This document shows, one piece after another, positions 44,440-52,092 of a stretch of DNA of 64,000 nucleotides. Position 1 is the stretch's first letter. Every line of letters starts with the position of its first letter. The notes under the pieces are model-generated. The model worked only from the letters and a program-made list of their open reading frames with translations, did not search any database and was not told the origin of the DNA. The stretch comes from Kiloniellales bacterium (GTDB lineage: Bacteria > Pseudomonadota > Alphaproteobacteria > Kiloniellales > JAKSDN01). Position numbers and translations under genes: made by a program. The stretch covers positions 62,001-126,000 of the forward strand of contig JANQLT010000057.1 of the NCBI GenBank assembly GCA_028280455.1, written 5' to 3'.

Positions 44440-45501
44440 CTAGTCTCCGGTTTGCCGCGGCTGAGCTGCGCGCATGACCAGCCAGCGGACCAGACCAGCG
44501 AGCCCGGAGGGCATGAGATAGACGATGGCGATCAGGATCGTCCCGTAGGCGGCCCAAGACAGTCCCTTGGAGAAGACGCCCGCGAATTCCTCAGCGAAGT
44601 TCGGAACGTAGAGGACGAAGAGGCCGCCGAAGATCGCGCCGGTGACCGAGCCGATGCCGCCAACGACCACGCCGACCAGCAAGGCGACCGAAAGGAAGAA
44701 GGTGAAGCTGTCAGGCGCCACGAAGCCGACGACAAAGGCGCTGATGGCCCCTGCCACGCCGGTGTAGGCTGCGCTGACCCCGAAGGTGAGCGTCTTGTAG
44801 AGCGGTGTGTTGATGCCCATGGCGGACGCCGCGATGGGGTTGTCGCGAATCGCCTTCATGGCCCGACCGGGACGCGCGTTCACCAGGTTGGCCGCCAGAA
44901 CGAAGAGCGCCAGCATCCAGGCAACGGTGAAGTAGTAGAGCCATGCATCGTCGCTCAAGCCGGTCCAGGCGGGCGCTTGCGGGCGGGGAACCACGATCCC
45001 CTGCACGCCGCCGGTGAAGTCCTCCAGCGCGCTGAACTTCAGGAGCTGAGGCGCCGCCACGGCGAGCGCGAAGGTGGCCAGCGCAAGGTACAAGCCCTCG
45101 AGACGCAGCGCCGGGAAGCCGAAGCCGAAACCGATGACGAAGGCGACCAGTGCCGCCACCGGGATCGTCAGGGCATAGTGCATGCCGAAGCTGGTCATCA
45201 AGATAGCCGAGGTATAGGCACCGACCGCATAGAAGGCACCGTGGCCCAGCGAGAACTGCCCGTTGAAGCCGGTCAGCAGGTTCAGGCCGAGGATGGCGAT
45301 GGCGTAGATGGCCGCCTTGGTGAGCTGAAAGACGCTGAAGTCCTCCATCAGGTGCGGTGCGGCGACGATCGCCAGCAGGCCGAGCGCCAGCATCGTCCGG
45401 TTCCAGCGGGAAAGACGGAGGCCGAACAGCTTGGGGTCCGGGGGAGACCGCCTCGCGAGGTCAGACTGCGGCATCCTGGCCGAGCTCCCGAGCGCGGTCA
45501 T
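44440..45501 (-). CDS. livM: Branched-chain amino-acid-type ABC transporter permease LivM
   Basis: 353 residues with about ten hydrophobic segments. The LivM hallmark is NLLTGFNGQFSLGHGAFYAVGAY near residue 80 (read as GFNGQFSLGHGAF). Its ATG overlaps the livH stop as ATGA. It forms the channel with LivH. Confidence 0.9.
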   Translation of the reverse strand: MTALGSSARMPQSDLARRSPPDPKLFGLRLSRWNRTMLALGLLAIVAAPHLMEDFSVFQLTKAAIYAIAILGLNLLTGFNGQFSLGHGAFYAVGAYTSAILMTSFGMHYALTIPVAALVAFVIGFGFGFPALRLEGLYLALATFALAVAAPQLLKFSALEDFTGGVQGIVVPRPQAPAWTGLSDDAWLYYFTVAWMLALFVLAANLVNARPGRAMKAIRDNPIAASAMGINTPLYKTLTFGVSAAYTGVAGAISAFVVGFVAPDSFTFFLSVALLVGVVVGGIGSVTGAIFGGLFVLYVPNFAEEFAGVFSKGLSWAAYGTILIAIVYLMPSGLAGLVRWLVMRAAQPRQTGD

Positions 45502-46370
45502 ACGCGCTTCACGACGCGCTTGCCGAACAGGCCGGTCGGCCTGAACATCAGGACGGCGACGATCAGGACCAGCGCAAAGGTAAGCTTCAGCTCATCGCCG
45601 GCGGGGACGAACACGCCGCAGAGATTGTCGATCACGCCGACCAGGAAGCCCCCGACGACGGCGCCCCCAGGGCTGTCGAGACCGCCGACGACGGCCGCCG
45701 CGAAGCCGTAGACGATGATGCTGTACATCATGTTCGGCTCGAGGAAGACCTTGTGCGCCACCAGCATGCCGGCCACCGCACCGATGGCGGCCGCGAGGCC
45801 CCAGCCGAGCGCCGTCACCCAGAGGATGCGGACGCCGCAGAGGCGCGCGGACGCGGGGTTCTGGGCCGCGGCCCGGACCAGCAGCCCCATGGTCGAGAAG
45901 CGAAAGAAGACGTAGACGGCCAGCAGCATGGCCAGGGTCACGCCGATCATTCCGAGGTCGTGTCCACTGACCAGCGAGCTGCCGATATTCCCTTCCGGGA
46001 AGGGGCTCGGAAAGGGCTTCACCGTGAAATCCCAGAGTGTCCCCGCGAGGCTGTTGAAGATGCAAAGCAGGCCGATGAAGACGACGATCTGGCTGAGGGC
46101 CGGCCCGTCGTGGATGGGCTTCAGGATCACCCGGAACAGGAACAGGCCTGCAACGAAGGAGACGGCGACGGTCAGGAAGAAGGCAATCCAGAAGGGCACG
46201 CCCCAGACGATCAGCTGCCAGGCGACGAAGGTCGAGAACATCGCCATTTCGCCCTGCGAGAAATTGAAGTGGTCGATGGCCTGATAGATCATGACCACCG
46301 CCAGAGCGATGCTGGCGTAGATGCCTCCCGTGGCGAGGCCGGTGATCACTTGTTGAACGAAGAGCTCCAT
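45498..46370 (-). CDS. livH: Branched-chain amino-acid-type ABC transporter permease LivH
   Basis: 290 residues. The N terminus QQVITGLATGGIYASIALA and HFNFSQGEMAMF are typical LivH features; the protein has about eight membrane segments. It overlaps livM by four bases and follows livF with a 13-base gap. Confidence 0.9.
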   Translation of the reverse strand: MELFVQQVITGLATGGIYASIALAVVMIYQAIDHFNFSQGEMAMFSTFVAWQLIVWGVPFWIAFFLTVAVSFVAGLFLFRVILKPIHDGPALSQIVVFIGLLCIFNSLAGTLWDFTVKPFPSPFPEGNIGSSLVSGHDLGMIGVTLAMLLAVYVFFRFSTMGLLVRAAAQNPASARLCGVRILWVTALGWGLAAAIGAVAGMLVAHKVFLEPNMMYSIIVYGFAAAVVGGLDSPGGAVVGGFLVGVIDNLCGVFVPAGDELKLTFALVLIVAVLMFRPTGLFGKRVVKRV

Positions 46371-46383
46371 TGTCGACTCGCTC

Positions 46384-47094
46384 TCAGTATCCCAGGTAGG
46401 TGCGTCTCACTGTCTCATCGGCGCGGAACTCATCCGACGTTCCGGACATCACGATCCTGCCGGTCTCGATGAGATAGGCACGGTCGGCGAGCTCGAGCGC
46501 CACCGCGGCGTTCTGCTCGACCAACAGCATGCTGGCCGATGCGTTGCGGGCGATCTCCGCCAGGATGTGGAAGATGTCGCGCGTGATTTGCGGCGCGAGG
46601 CCGAAGGAGGGCTCGTCCAGCAGCATCAAGCGAGGCGAGAGCATCAGCGCTCGCCCGATTGCGAGCATTTGCTGCTCTCCGCCGCTCAGGGTTCCGGCCT
46701 GCTGGGACTTGCGTTGCTGCAGGCGGGGGAAGTAGCCGTAGACCCGCTCGAAGTCGCCCTTCACGTCGCCGTTGCTTCGCCGGGCGGTCGCCGCCACCCG
46801 CAGGTTCTCCTCGACGGAGAGGCGATCGAAGGTTCCCCGTCCCTCGGGAACATGGGCAACGCCGAGCCGAACGATGTCCTCGCAGGAGAAGCGGTCGACC
46901 CTCTGACCGTCGAAGCGGATCTCGCCCGAACGCCTGATCATGCCCGAGACGGCGCGCAGCAGTGTGGTCTTGCCGGCGCCATTGGCGCCGAGGATTGCCG
47001 TGACGCTGCCCTCCTCCAACGTGAAGTCGCAGCCGTGCAGCACGTGCGTGTGCCCATACCAGGCGCGCAGGTCTCGGACTTCAAGAAGCGCCAC
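46384..47094 (-). CDS. livF: Branched-chain amino-acid-type ABC transporter ATPase LivF
   Basis: 236 residues from the GTG at 47094, which overlaps the livG stop as TAGTG. Walker A GANGAGKTT, signature LSGGEQQ, Walker B LMLLDEPS with the FGLAP stretch typical of LivF, and LLVEQNA. A longer open frame upstream lies inside livG and is not coding. Confidence 0.9.
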   Translation of the reverse strand: MALLEVRDLRAWYGHTHVLHGCDFTLEEGSVTAILGANGAGKTTLLRAVSGMIRRSGEIRFDGQRVDRFSCEDIVRLGVAHVPEGRGTFDRLSVEENLRVAATARRSNGDVKGDFERVYGYFPRLQQRKSQQAGTLSGGEQQMLAIGRALMLSPRLMLLDEPSFGLAPQITRDIFHILAEIARNASASMLLVEQNAAVALELADRAYLIETGRIVMSGTSDEFRADETVRRTYLGY

Positions 47095-47900
47095 TATTCC
47101 GTCCCCAGGTAGGCACGTATCACCTCGGGGTCGCGCTGCACCTCCTCGGGCCCGGCGTCCGCGATCTTCTTGCCGAAGTCGAGGACGGCAACCCGATCGG
47201 AGACACGCATCACCAGGCCGACGTTGTGCTCGACGAGAAGAATGGTGATGCCGTGTTCGTCGCGGATTCGACGAATCAGTCGCTCCAGCCCCGAAATCTC
47301 GTCGTGGGCGATGCCGCCCGCGGGCTCGTCCAGTAGCAAGAGGTCCGGACCAGAGGCTAGCGCCCTGGTCATCTCGACCTGCTTCTGTGTGCCGAAGGGC
47401 AAGTCGGAGACCGCTTCGTAGGCGACTTTTTCCAGGCCCAGCTCCGAGATCCAGCGCCAGGCCACGTCGATCAGCTCGTCTTCTTCCCGTCGCGCCCAGG
47501 GCAGCCGCAAGGCGGCACTGACGTAGTCGCTGCGCGAGCGGACGTGACAACCGACCAGGACGTTGTCGACCACGTTCATCGACGAGAAGAGCGCAAGGTT
47601 CTGAAAGGTGCGGCTCAAGCCGAGCGTGGTGACCTGGTGCGGTGCCAGGGCGAGCACATCCTGTCCCTTGAACTCGATCCGTCCGCTATTGGGCGTATAG
47701 AGTCGGCTCAGGCAGTTGAATAAAGTCGTCTTCCCGGAGCCGTTCGGGCCGATGAGGCCGAAGATCTCCCCCGGTGCGATGTCAATGGTTACGCCATCCA
47801 GCGCGACGATGCCCCCGAAGTTGATGGACACGTCTTGGATATTCAGAATTTGTTCCTGAGGTCGGTCTGGCAAGGACTTGACCCCACCGAAGGAATTCAC
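47094..47900 (-). CDS. livG: Branched-chain amino-acid-type ABC transporter ATPase LivG
   Basis: 268 residues. Walker A GPNGSGKTT, the LivG-specific GLSRTFQNLALFSSMNV stretch, signature region LPFGTQKQVEMTRAL, Walker B LLLLDEPAGGI, switch LLVEHNV, and the C terminus AYLGTE. First gene of the operon. Its N-terminal about 15 residues before the conserved domain are unremarkable and the start could be a little downstream. Confidence 0.9.
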   Translation of the reverse strand: MNSFGGVKSLPDRPQEQILNIQDVSINFGGIVALDGVTIDIAPGEIFGLIGPNGSGKTTLFNCLSRLYTPNSGRIEFKGQDVLALAPHQVTTLGLSRTFQNLALFSSMNVVDNVLVGCHVRSRSDYVSAALRLPWARREEDELIDVAWRWISELGLEKVAYEAVSDLPFGTQKQVEMTRALASGPDLLLLDEPAGGIAHDEISGLERLIRRIRDEHGITILLVEHNVGLVMRVSDRVAVLDFGKKIADAGPEEVQRDPEVIRAYLGTE

Positions 47901-48615
47901 AAAAGCAAAAGCAAAGGTATGCCAACGCCGTCGAACAGGAAGCGAATTTTTTTTGTCATTCTTATCTGGTTCTTCGATGAGACCCTATTTGCGGTGCCTG
48001 CAGGGTCGGCAATTTGGCTGGGGCGCGGAGCCGCACGCGCTAGGCACTCAAAAGTAGTTGGCCTGCGCAGTCTGCGCGCAGGCTCCGCCCCTTCTCGGCC
48101 TTGGAGTCATCAGATGACTCAGCCGCACAGAAGCACACAGCCTCGGAGCCCGACCTGCAGAGGTGCCGTAGAGATGTTCCGGCAAACCGGTCTTGAAGCC
48201 GAGTGGTCATGGCATGCCGGTGATGTCCAAGGTCACCAGCCCCATGGGAAAGACACAACCGTCGTCGGCGGCGCGCGTTTCGAGCAGAACGCACGGCAGC
48301 CCGATGTGCGACGGCGGAGCCGGCCCCAGCGCCAAGATATGAATGCCCGTTTGCGCAGGGGCCGGCATCGGCTTGGCCGCGAACACAAGGCGCTGCCGCC
48401 GTCCTGCAAATGCCGTGTCCGGCGATAGGCTTGTCTGGCGCGGCAGTGCGTCGGACCGACGTATCCCGCCAATCCCACCGATCAACTCGGATGCGTTTGA
48501 CCCCATTTGAGGACCGTTGAGTGCTTTTAATCTATGTTTATGGTTGTTGATTGATCTGAATCATGCCTCAGTGGGATCGAATGCGTTCTAAGTGATCTGG
48601 CACGTGGATCAGCCC
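47901..48615 (+). other. Gene-poor region between liv operon and kef cassette
   Basis: About 700 bases with no recognised gene. It contains an eight-T run near 47950, the perfect inverted repeat GAGTCAT-CAG-ATGACTC (48104-48120) and an AT-richer stretch at 48520-48590 that includes an FNR-like box. A 99-codon minus-strand frame at 48207-48506 has no family resemblance. Confidence 0.5.
48551..48564 (+). promoter_or_regulatory. FNR/FixK-like box (TTGAT-CTGA-ATCAT)
   Basis: Matches 9 of 10 positions of TTGAT-N4-ATCAA, 51 bases upstream of the HTH protein start. It probably drives the whole HTH-unknown-kef-usp cassette. Confidence 0.65.
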
Positions 48616-48831
48616 ATGTTGAGCAAACCATTCATGACGACCCAGGAAATCGCAGACCTCCTGAAGGTGCGGGAGCAAACCGTTCGGAACTGGATCCATA
48701 AGCAGGAGCTGCGGGCCGTGAAGCTCGGCCGGGAGTTCAGGGTGGCGGCAAAGGACCTCGAGGCGTTCGTGAACGAGCACGCCACGCGGGAACCAAGCTG
48801 GCAAGACCCCGACCCATCCCGCCGCCCATGA
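48616..48831 (+). CDS. Small excisionase/MerR-type helix-turn-helix protein (HTH_17)
   Basis: 71 residues from the ATG at 48616; a GTG at 48592 and an ATG at 48634 are alternatives, and none has a clear ribosome-binding site. The core TTQEIADLLKVREQTVRNW followed by ELRAVKLGREFRV and an FVNEH helix is the HTH_17/excisionase fold that binds DNA. It opens a four-gene cassette in which every stop overlaps the next start (ATGA). It may be the local regulator of the antiporter. Confidence 0.85.
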   Translation: MLSKPFMTTQEIADLLKVREQTVRNWIHKQELRAVKLGREFRVAAKDLEAFVNEHATREPSWQDPDPSRRP

Positions 48832-49082
48832 GCCACTGCCCGCGCCATCACCGATCCGACGAGCCTGCGCCGATGGATCGCACTGACGTCCCTTCTGCCA
48901 GCGTGATTTGGCATGCGCGAGCGATGGCGGAGACGACCGATGCCCTGGGCAGCGCCCCGGACACCAACAATGCGTCCGAGGCGAAGAGACGTCTCGACAA
49001 GCACGGCCTCAAACGGCTGCCCGAATCGCCGCGGCGCAGCCCGGTCCTGCGCTTGATCGAGGCGCGGAAGCTGCGCGCATGA
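48828..49082 (+). CDS. Small protein of unknown function in the kef cassette
   Basis: 84 residues, start overlapping the HTH gene stop (ATGA) and stop overlapping the antiporter start (ATGA). No family recognised. The N terminus is His/Pro/Arg-rich. The C-terminal 35 residues (SEAKRRLDKHGLKRLPESP, then RLIEARKLRA) are basic and probably helical. Position and overlaps support translation, and it may be a soluble accessory of the antiporter. Without comparison, a spurious frame cannot be excluded. Confidence 0.5.
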   Translation: MSHCPRHHRSDEPAPMDRTDVPSASVIWHARAMAETTDALGSAPDTNNASEAKRRLDKHGLKRLPESPRRSPVLRLIEARKLRA

Positions 49083-50803
49083 CCGCCGCGGTCGAGGGCT
49101 ACCTTTTCTACGAGATCGCCGCGCTACTTGTGCTGGCCGCGGGCGTGGGCTTCGTCGGTCTGATCCTGCGCCAGCCGCTGATCGTCAGCTTCATCGCGGT
49201 GGGCATCCTCGCCGGGCCGTCCGTCCTCGACATCGCGCGGTCCGACGAACAGATCGACCTTTTGGCCGAGCTCGGGATCGCGCTGCTTCTGTTCCTCGTG
49301 GGCCTCAAGCTCGACTTCAGTCTCGTGCGGACGCTGGGCCCCGTGGCGCTGGTGACGGGCCTGGGCCAGGTCGTCTTCACCACGGTGTTCGGTTTCGTCA
49401 TCGCGCTGGCGCTGGGGCTCGACGCCCGCACGGCGATCTATGTCGCCATCGCGCTGACCTTTTCCTCGACGATCATCATCGTGAAGCTCCTGTCCGACAA
49501 GCGCGAGATCGACAGCCTGCACGGCCGGATCGCGCTGGGCTTTCTGATCGTGCAGGACGTGGTCGTGGTGGTCGCGATGATCGCGCTCTCGGCCATCGGG
49601 GTGGGCGGCGCGGCTACAGGCGACGGCGCGGTCGGCGACGTGCTGCGCGTTCTGGCCTATGGCCTGGCCATGCTCGCCGCCGTCGTCTTCTTCATCCGCT
49701 TCATCGCCAGCCCGCTGGTCGAGCGTCTGTCCCGCGCGCCGGAGCTGCTGGTATCCTTCGCCATCGGCTGGGCGGCGCTTCTGGCGGCCGTGGGCCACTA
49801 CCTCGGCTTCGGCAAGGAGCTGGGGGGCCTGCTGGCCGGCGTCTCGCTCGCCTCCACCCCGTTCCGCGAAGCCATCGCCGCGCGCTTGGCGAGCCTGCGC
49901 GACTTCCTGCTCCTGTTCTTCTTCATCGCGCTCGGCGCCTCGCTCGACCTTTCGGTTCTCGGCACCAGCGTCGGGCCGGCCATCGTGCTGTCGCTCTTCG
50001 TGTTGATCGGAAACCCTCTGATCGTCCTCATCATCATGGGCGTGATGGGCTATCGCAAGCGCACCGGCTTCCTCGCCGGGCTGACGGTGGCGCAGATCAG
50101 CGAGTTCTCCCTGATCTTCATGGCGATGGGCGTGGCGATCGGCCATGTCGCCGAGGAAGCGCTCGGCCTTGTCACGCTGGTGGGCCTCGTGACCATTGCG
50201 ACCTCCACCTACATGATCACCTATTCGCATCAGCTCTATGCCCTTTTCGAGCCGGTCCTGGGCATCTTCGAGCGGCGCGGCGGGACGGCGGAGCCCGAGA
50301 GCGACGTCGAAGGCGAACGCCCGCATGACGTGATCCTCTTCGGTCTCGGCCGCTACGGCCTCGGCATCGCCGCCGTTCTGCGAGACAGCGGCAAGCGCAT
50401 CCTCGGAGTCGATTTCAGCCCCGAAGCGGTGCGCTATGCGCGCGCGCAAGGCTACGATGTCGTCTTCGGCGATGCCACGGACCCGGAGTTCCTCGCCCAT
50501 CTGCCGCTGCAGCAAGCCCGCTGGCTGGTCATGGCCGTGCCGGAGCACGACATCGGTTTGACCCATGACGATCCGCGCCAAGGCCTGCTCCGCGCCGCAA
50601 AGGACCTCGGCTTCACGGGCAAGGTCGCCGTGGCCGCACATCGCGAGGCGACGGCCGATGTGCTGGCCGCGGCGCGCGCGGATCTCGTGCTCATGCCCTA
50701 TCGGGATGCAGCCTTTGCCGCCGCCCGCATGATCGCGGGCGACGCGGCCGCACCCGGGCCGGCAGCGTCCGACCCCGAAGGACAGAAGGAGCTCCCCGCA
50801 TGA
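49079..50803 (+). CDS. Kef-type cation:proton antiporter (CPA2) with RCK/TrkA-N domain
   Basis: 574 residues. The about 12-helix CPA2 membrane domain (about 10-395) includes LGIALLLFLVGLKLDF, ALTFSSTIIIVKLLSD and LIVQDVVVVVAMI. A cytosolic TrkA-N domain (about 415-545) begins DVILFGLGRYGLGIAAVL with the nucleotide-binding G-x-G-x2-G pattern. The role would be K+ (or Na+) efflux coupled to proton uptake, gated by a dinucleotide. It overlaps both neighbours and is co-expressed with a tandem Usp. Confidence 0.88.
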   Translation: MTAAVEGYLFYEIAALLVLAAGVGFVGLILRQPLIVSFIAVGILAGPSVLDIARSDEQIDLLAELGIALLLFLVGLKLDFSLVRTLGPVALVTGLGQVVFTTVFGFVIALALGLDARTAIYVAIALTFSSTIIIVKLLSDKREIDSLHGRIALGFLIVQDVVVVVAMIALSAIGVGGAATGDGAVGDVLRVLAYGLAMLAAVVFFIRFIASPLVERLSRAPELLVSFAIGWAALLAAVGHYLGFGKELGGLLAGVSLASTPFREAIAARLASLRDFLLLFFFIALGASLDLSVLGTSVGPAIVLSLFVLIGNPLIVLIIMGVMGYRKRTGFLAGLTVAQISEFSLIFMAMGVAIGHVAEEALGLVTLVGLVTIATSTYMITYSHQLYALFEPVLGIFERRGGTAEPESDVEGERPHDVILFGLGRYGLGIAAVLRDSGKRILGVDFSPEAVRYARAQGYDVVFGDATDPEFLAHLPLQQARWLVMAVPEHDIGLTHDDPRQGLLRAAKDLGFTGKVAVAAHREATADVLAAARADLVLMPYRDAAFAAARMIAGDAAAPGPAASDPEGQKELPA

Positions 50804-51786
50804 CAGATGGAGCCGTTCGGCCGCGACGAGTTCTCGCGGTCGTGGATGACAGTGAAGCGCAGGTCGCGCTTCGAAGCGCCGCGGCTCTGGCCGACCGGCA
50901 CGGCGCCGCGCTCGAGCTTCTTGCTTGCGTGGAGCCGCCGCACGACCTCAAAGCCCTGGCGCGGCTGGCAGGTCGCGACCCGGCGCGCCTGCTCGATGAG
51001 CTCCGCGACCGCACGCGGGACGAGATGCAGAAGCGTATTGCAGCGCATCTGGATGACCGTCGGATCGAATTGCAACTCGCGATCGGAAAGACCTTTGTCG
51101 AGATCATCCGCCACGTCATCGCCACGGGATGCGACTTTGTTGTCAAGGCAGCCGAACCGCTGTCAGGCCTGGACCGGTTTCTCTTCGCCAGCACGGATCA
51201 ACACCTGCTGCGCAAATGCCCCTGCCCGGTTTGGCTCCAGAGATCGAACGCCAGTATCGTTCCGCGGCGTGTGCTCGCGGCGGTCGACGTCGACGACTGG
51301 GACGCCGCCGAGCCCGAGACGCTGTTTTCACTGAACCGTCGTGTCCTCGAAACCGCCCGCAACGTCGCGGCGTCGACAGATGCGCAGGTCGTCGTCCTGC
51401 ATGCTTGGGAAGACCTATGCGAGGGCCTTGTCTGGGCCTTTTCCTCCGAATCGGATGTGCGCAGCGCGGCCGACCGCTACGTGGACCAAGTGCTCGACGC
51501 GCGCCAGAAGGCGATGAACAGCCTCATCGGCCAATGCAGGGCGGATACTTCCGACAAACACGAAACGCCCCTTGTCTCGCGGCTGGTCCGTGGGGCCCCT
51601 GAACGCGTGATCGAGGAGCAAAGCCGGGAACTCGGCGCGGACCTGGTCGTGATGGGGACGGTCGCTCGTACGGGGCTGAGTGGCGTGTTCATTGGCAATA
51701 CGGCCGAGAACATCATCAACAGCCTGGAGTGCCCGGTGCTCGCGGTGAAGCCGGACGGCTTCATCAGCCCACTGGATCCGCGCTAG
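50800..51786 (+). CDS. Tandem-domain universal stress protein
   Basis: 328 residues with two Usp domains (about 8-150 and 155-322). Only the second has a good nucleotide-binding motif: VVMGTVARTGLSGVFIGNTAENI. The first, ending PCPVWLQR, lacks the G-x2-G-x9-G-S pattern. This asymmetry resembles UspE-type proteins. The start overlaps the antiporter stop (ATGA). Inferred role: stress-linked control of the ion antiporter or its cell. Confidence 0.88.
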   Translation: MTDGAVRPRRVLAVVDDSEAQVALRSAAALADRHGAALELLACVEPPHDLKALARLAGRDPARLLDELRDRTRDEMQKRIAAHLDDRRIELQLAIGKTFVEIIRHVIATGCDFVVKAAEPLSGLDRFLFASTDQHLLRKCPCPVWLQRSNASIVPRRVLAAVDVDDWDAAEPETLFSLNRRVLETARNVAASTDAQVVVLHAWEDLCEGLVWAFSSESDVRSAADRYVDQVLDARQKAMNSLIGQCRADTSDKHETPLVSRLVRGAPERVIEEQSRELGADLVVMGTVARTGLSGVFIGNTAENIINSLECPVLAVKPDGFISPLDPR

Positions 51787-51884
51787 GTGCCGCTACGCGT
51801 CCGGACGGCGCGAACTACGGACTCTCTGGTGGATTCCCAAATCGGGGCTGAGTGTGATTCAAGATTTGGCGAAGGAGCTTCGCC

Positions 51885-52031
51885 ATGGGATCGAGGATTC
51901 AGTTTCGAGACGACTATGATGCTACCGTGCTTCGCGCATTGGCCAAGCGCAGCCGAGATAGCCGCCAGATCCGCCGGCTTTTGGCGCTGGCGGTGGTCGG
52001 CACCAGAGACTGGGCTCAGGTCGGTCAGTAG
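51885..52031 (+). pseudogene. IS630-family transposase N-terminal remnant
   Basis: A 48-codon frame starts MGSRIQFRDDYDATVLRAL and continues with KRSRDSRQIRRLLALAVV, the characteristic N terminus of IS630-type transposases, in which ALARRS-D-x-RRLLALA precedes the first helix-turn-helix. It breaks off at VVGTRDWAQVGQ and stops, so the DNA-binding and DDE catalytic parts are lost. No intact terminal inverted repeat pair was found. It lies between the Usp gene and the next operon, within 300 bases that are otherwise empty. Confidence 0.7.
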
Positions 52032-52092
52032 CTCGTGCCGTTGGTGTCATTCTTGGGGATCGGTTGCGGGGCGGTATTCGGACTTTACAGAC

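Noticed and set aside
48207-48506. 99-codon minus-strand frame in the gap before the kef cassette
   Set aside because: No recognised motif, no clear ribosome-binding site and no operon context; could be real but not supportable.
51787-52092. Complete insertion sequence
   Set aside because: Only the first 48 codons of an IS630-type transposase remain, and no terminal repeat pair was found.
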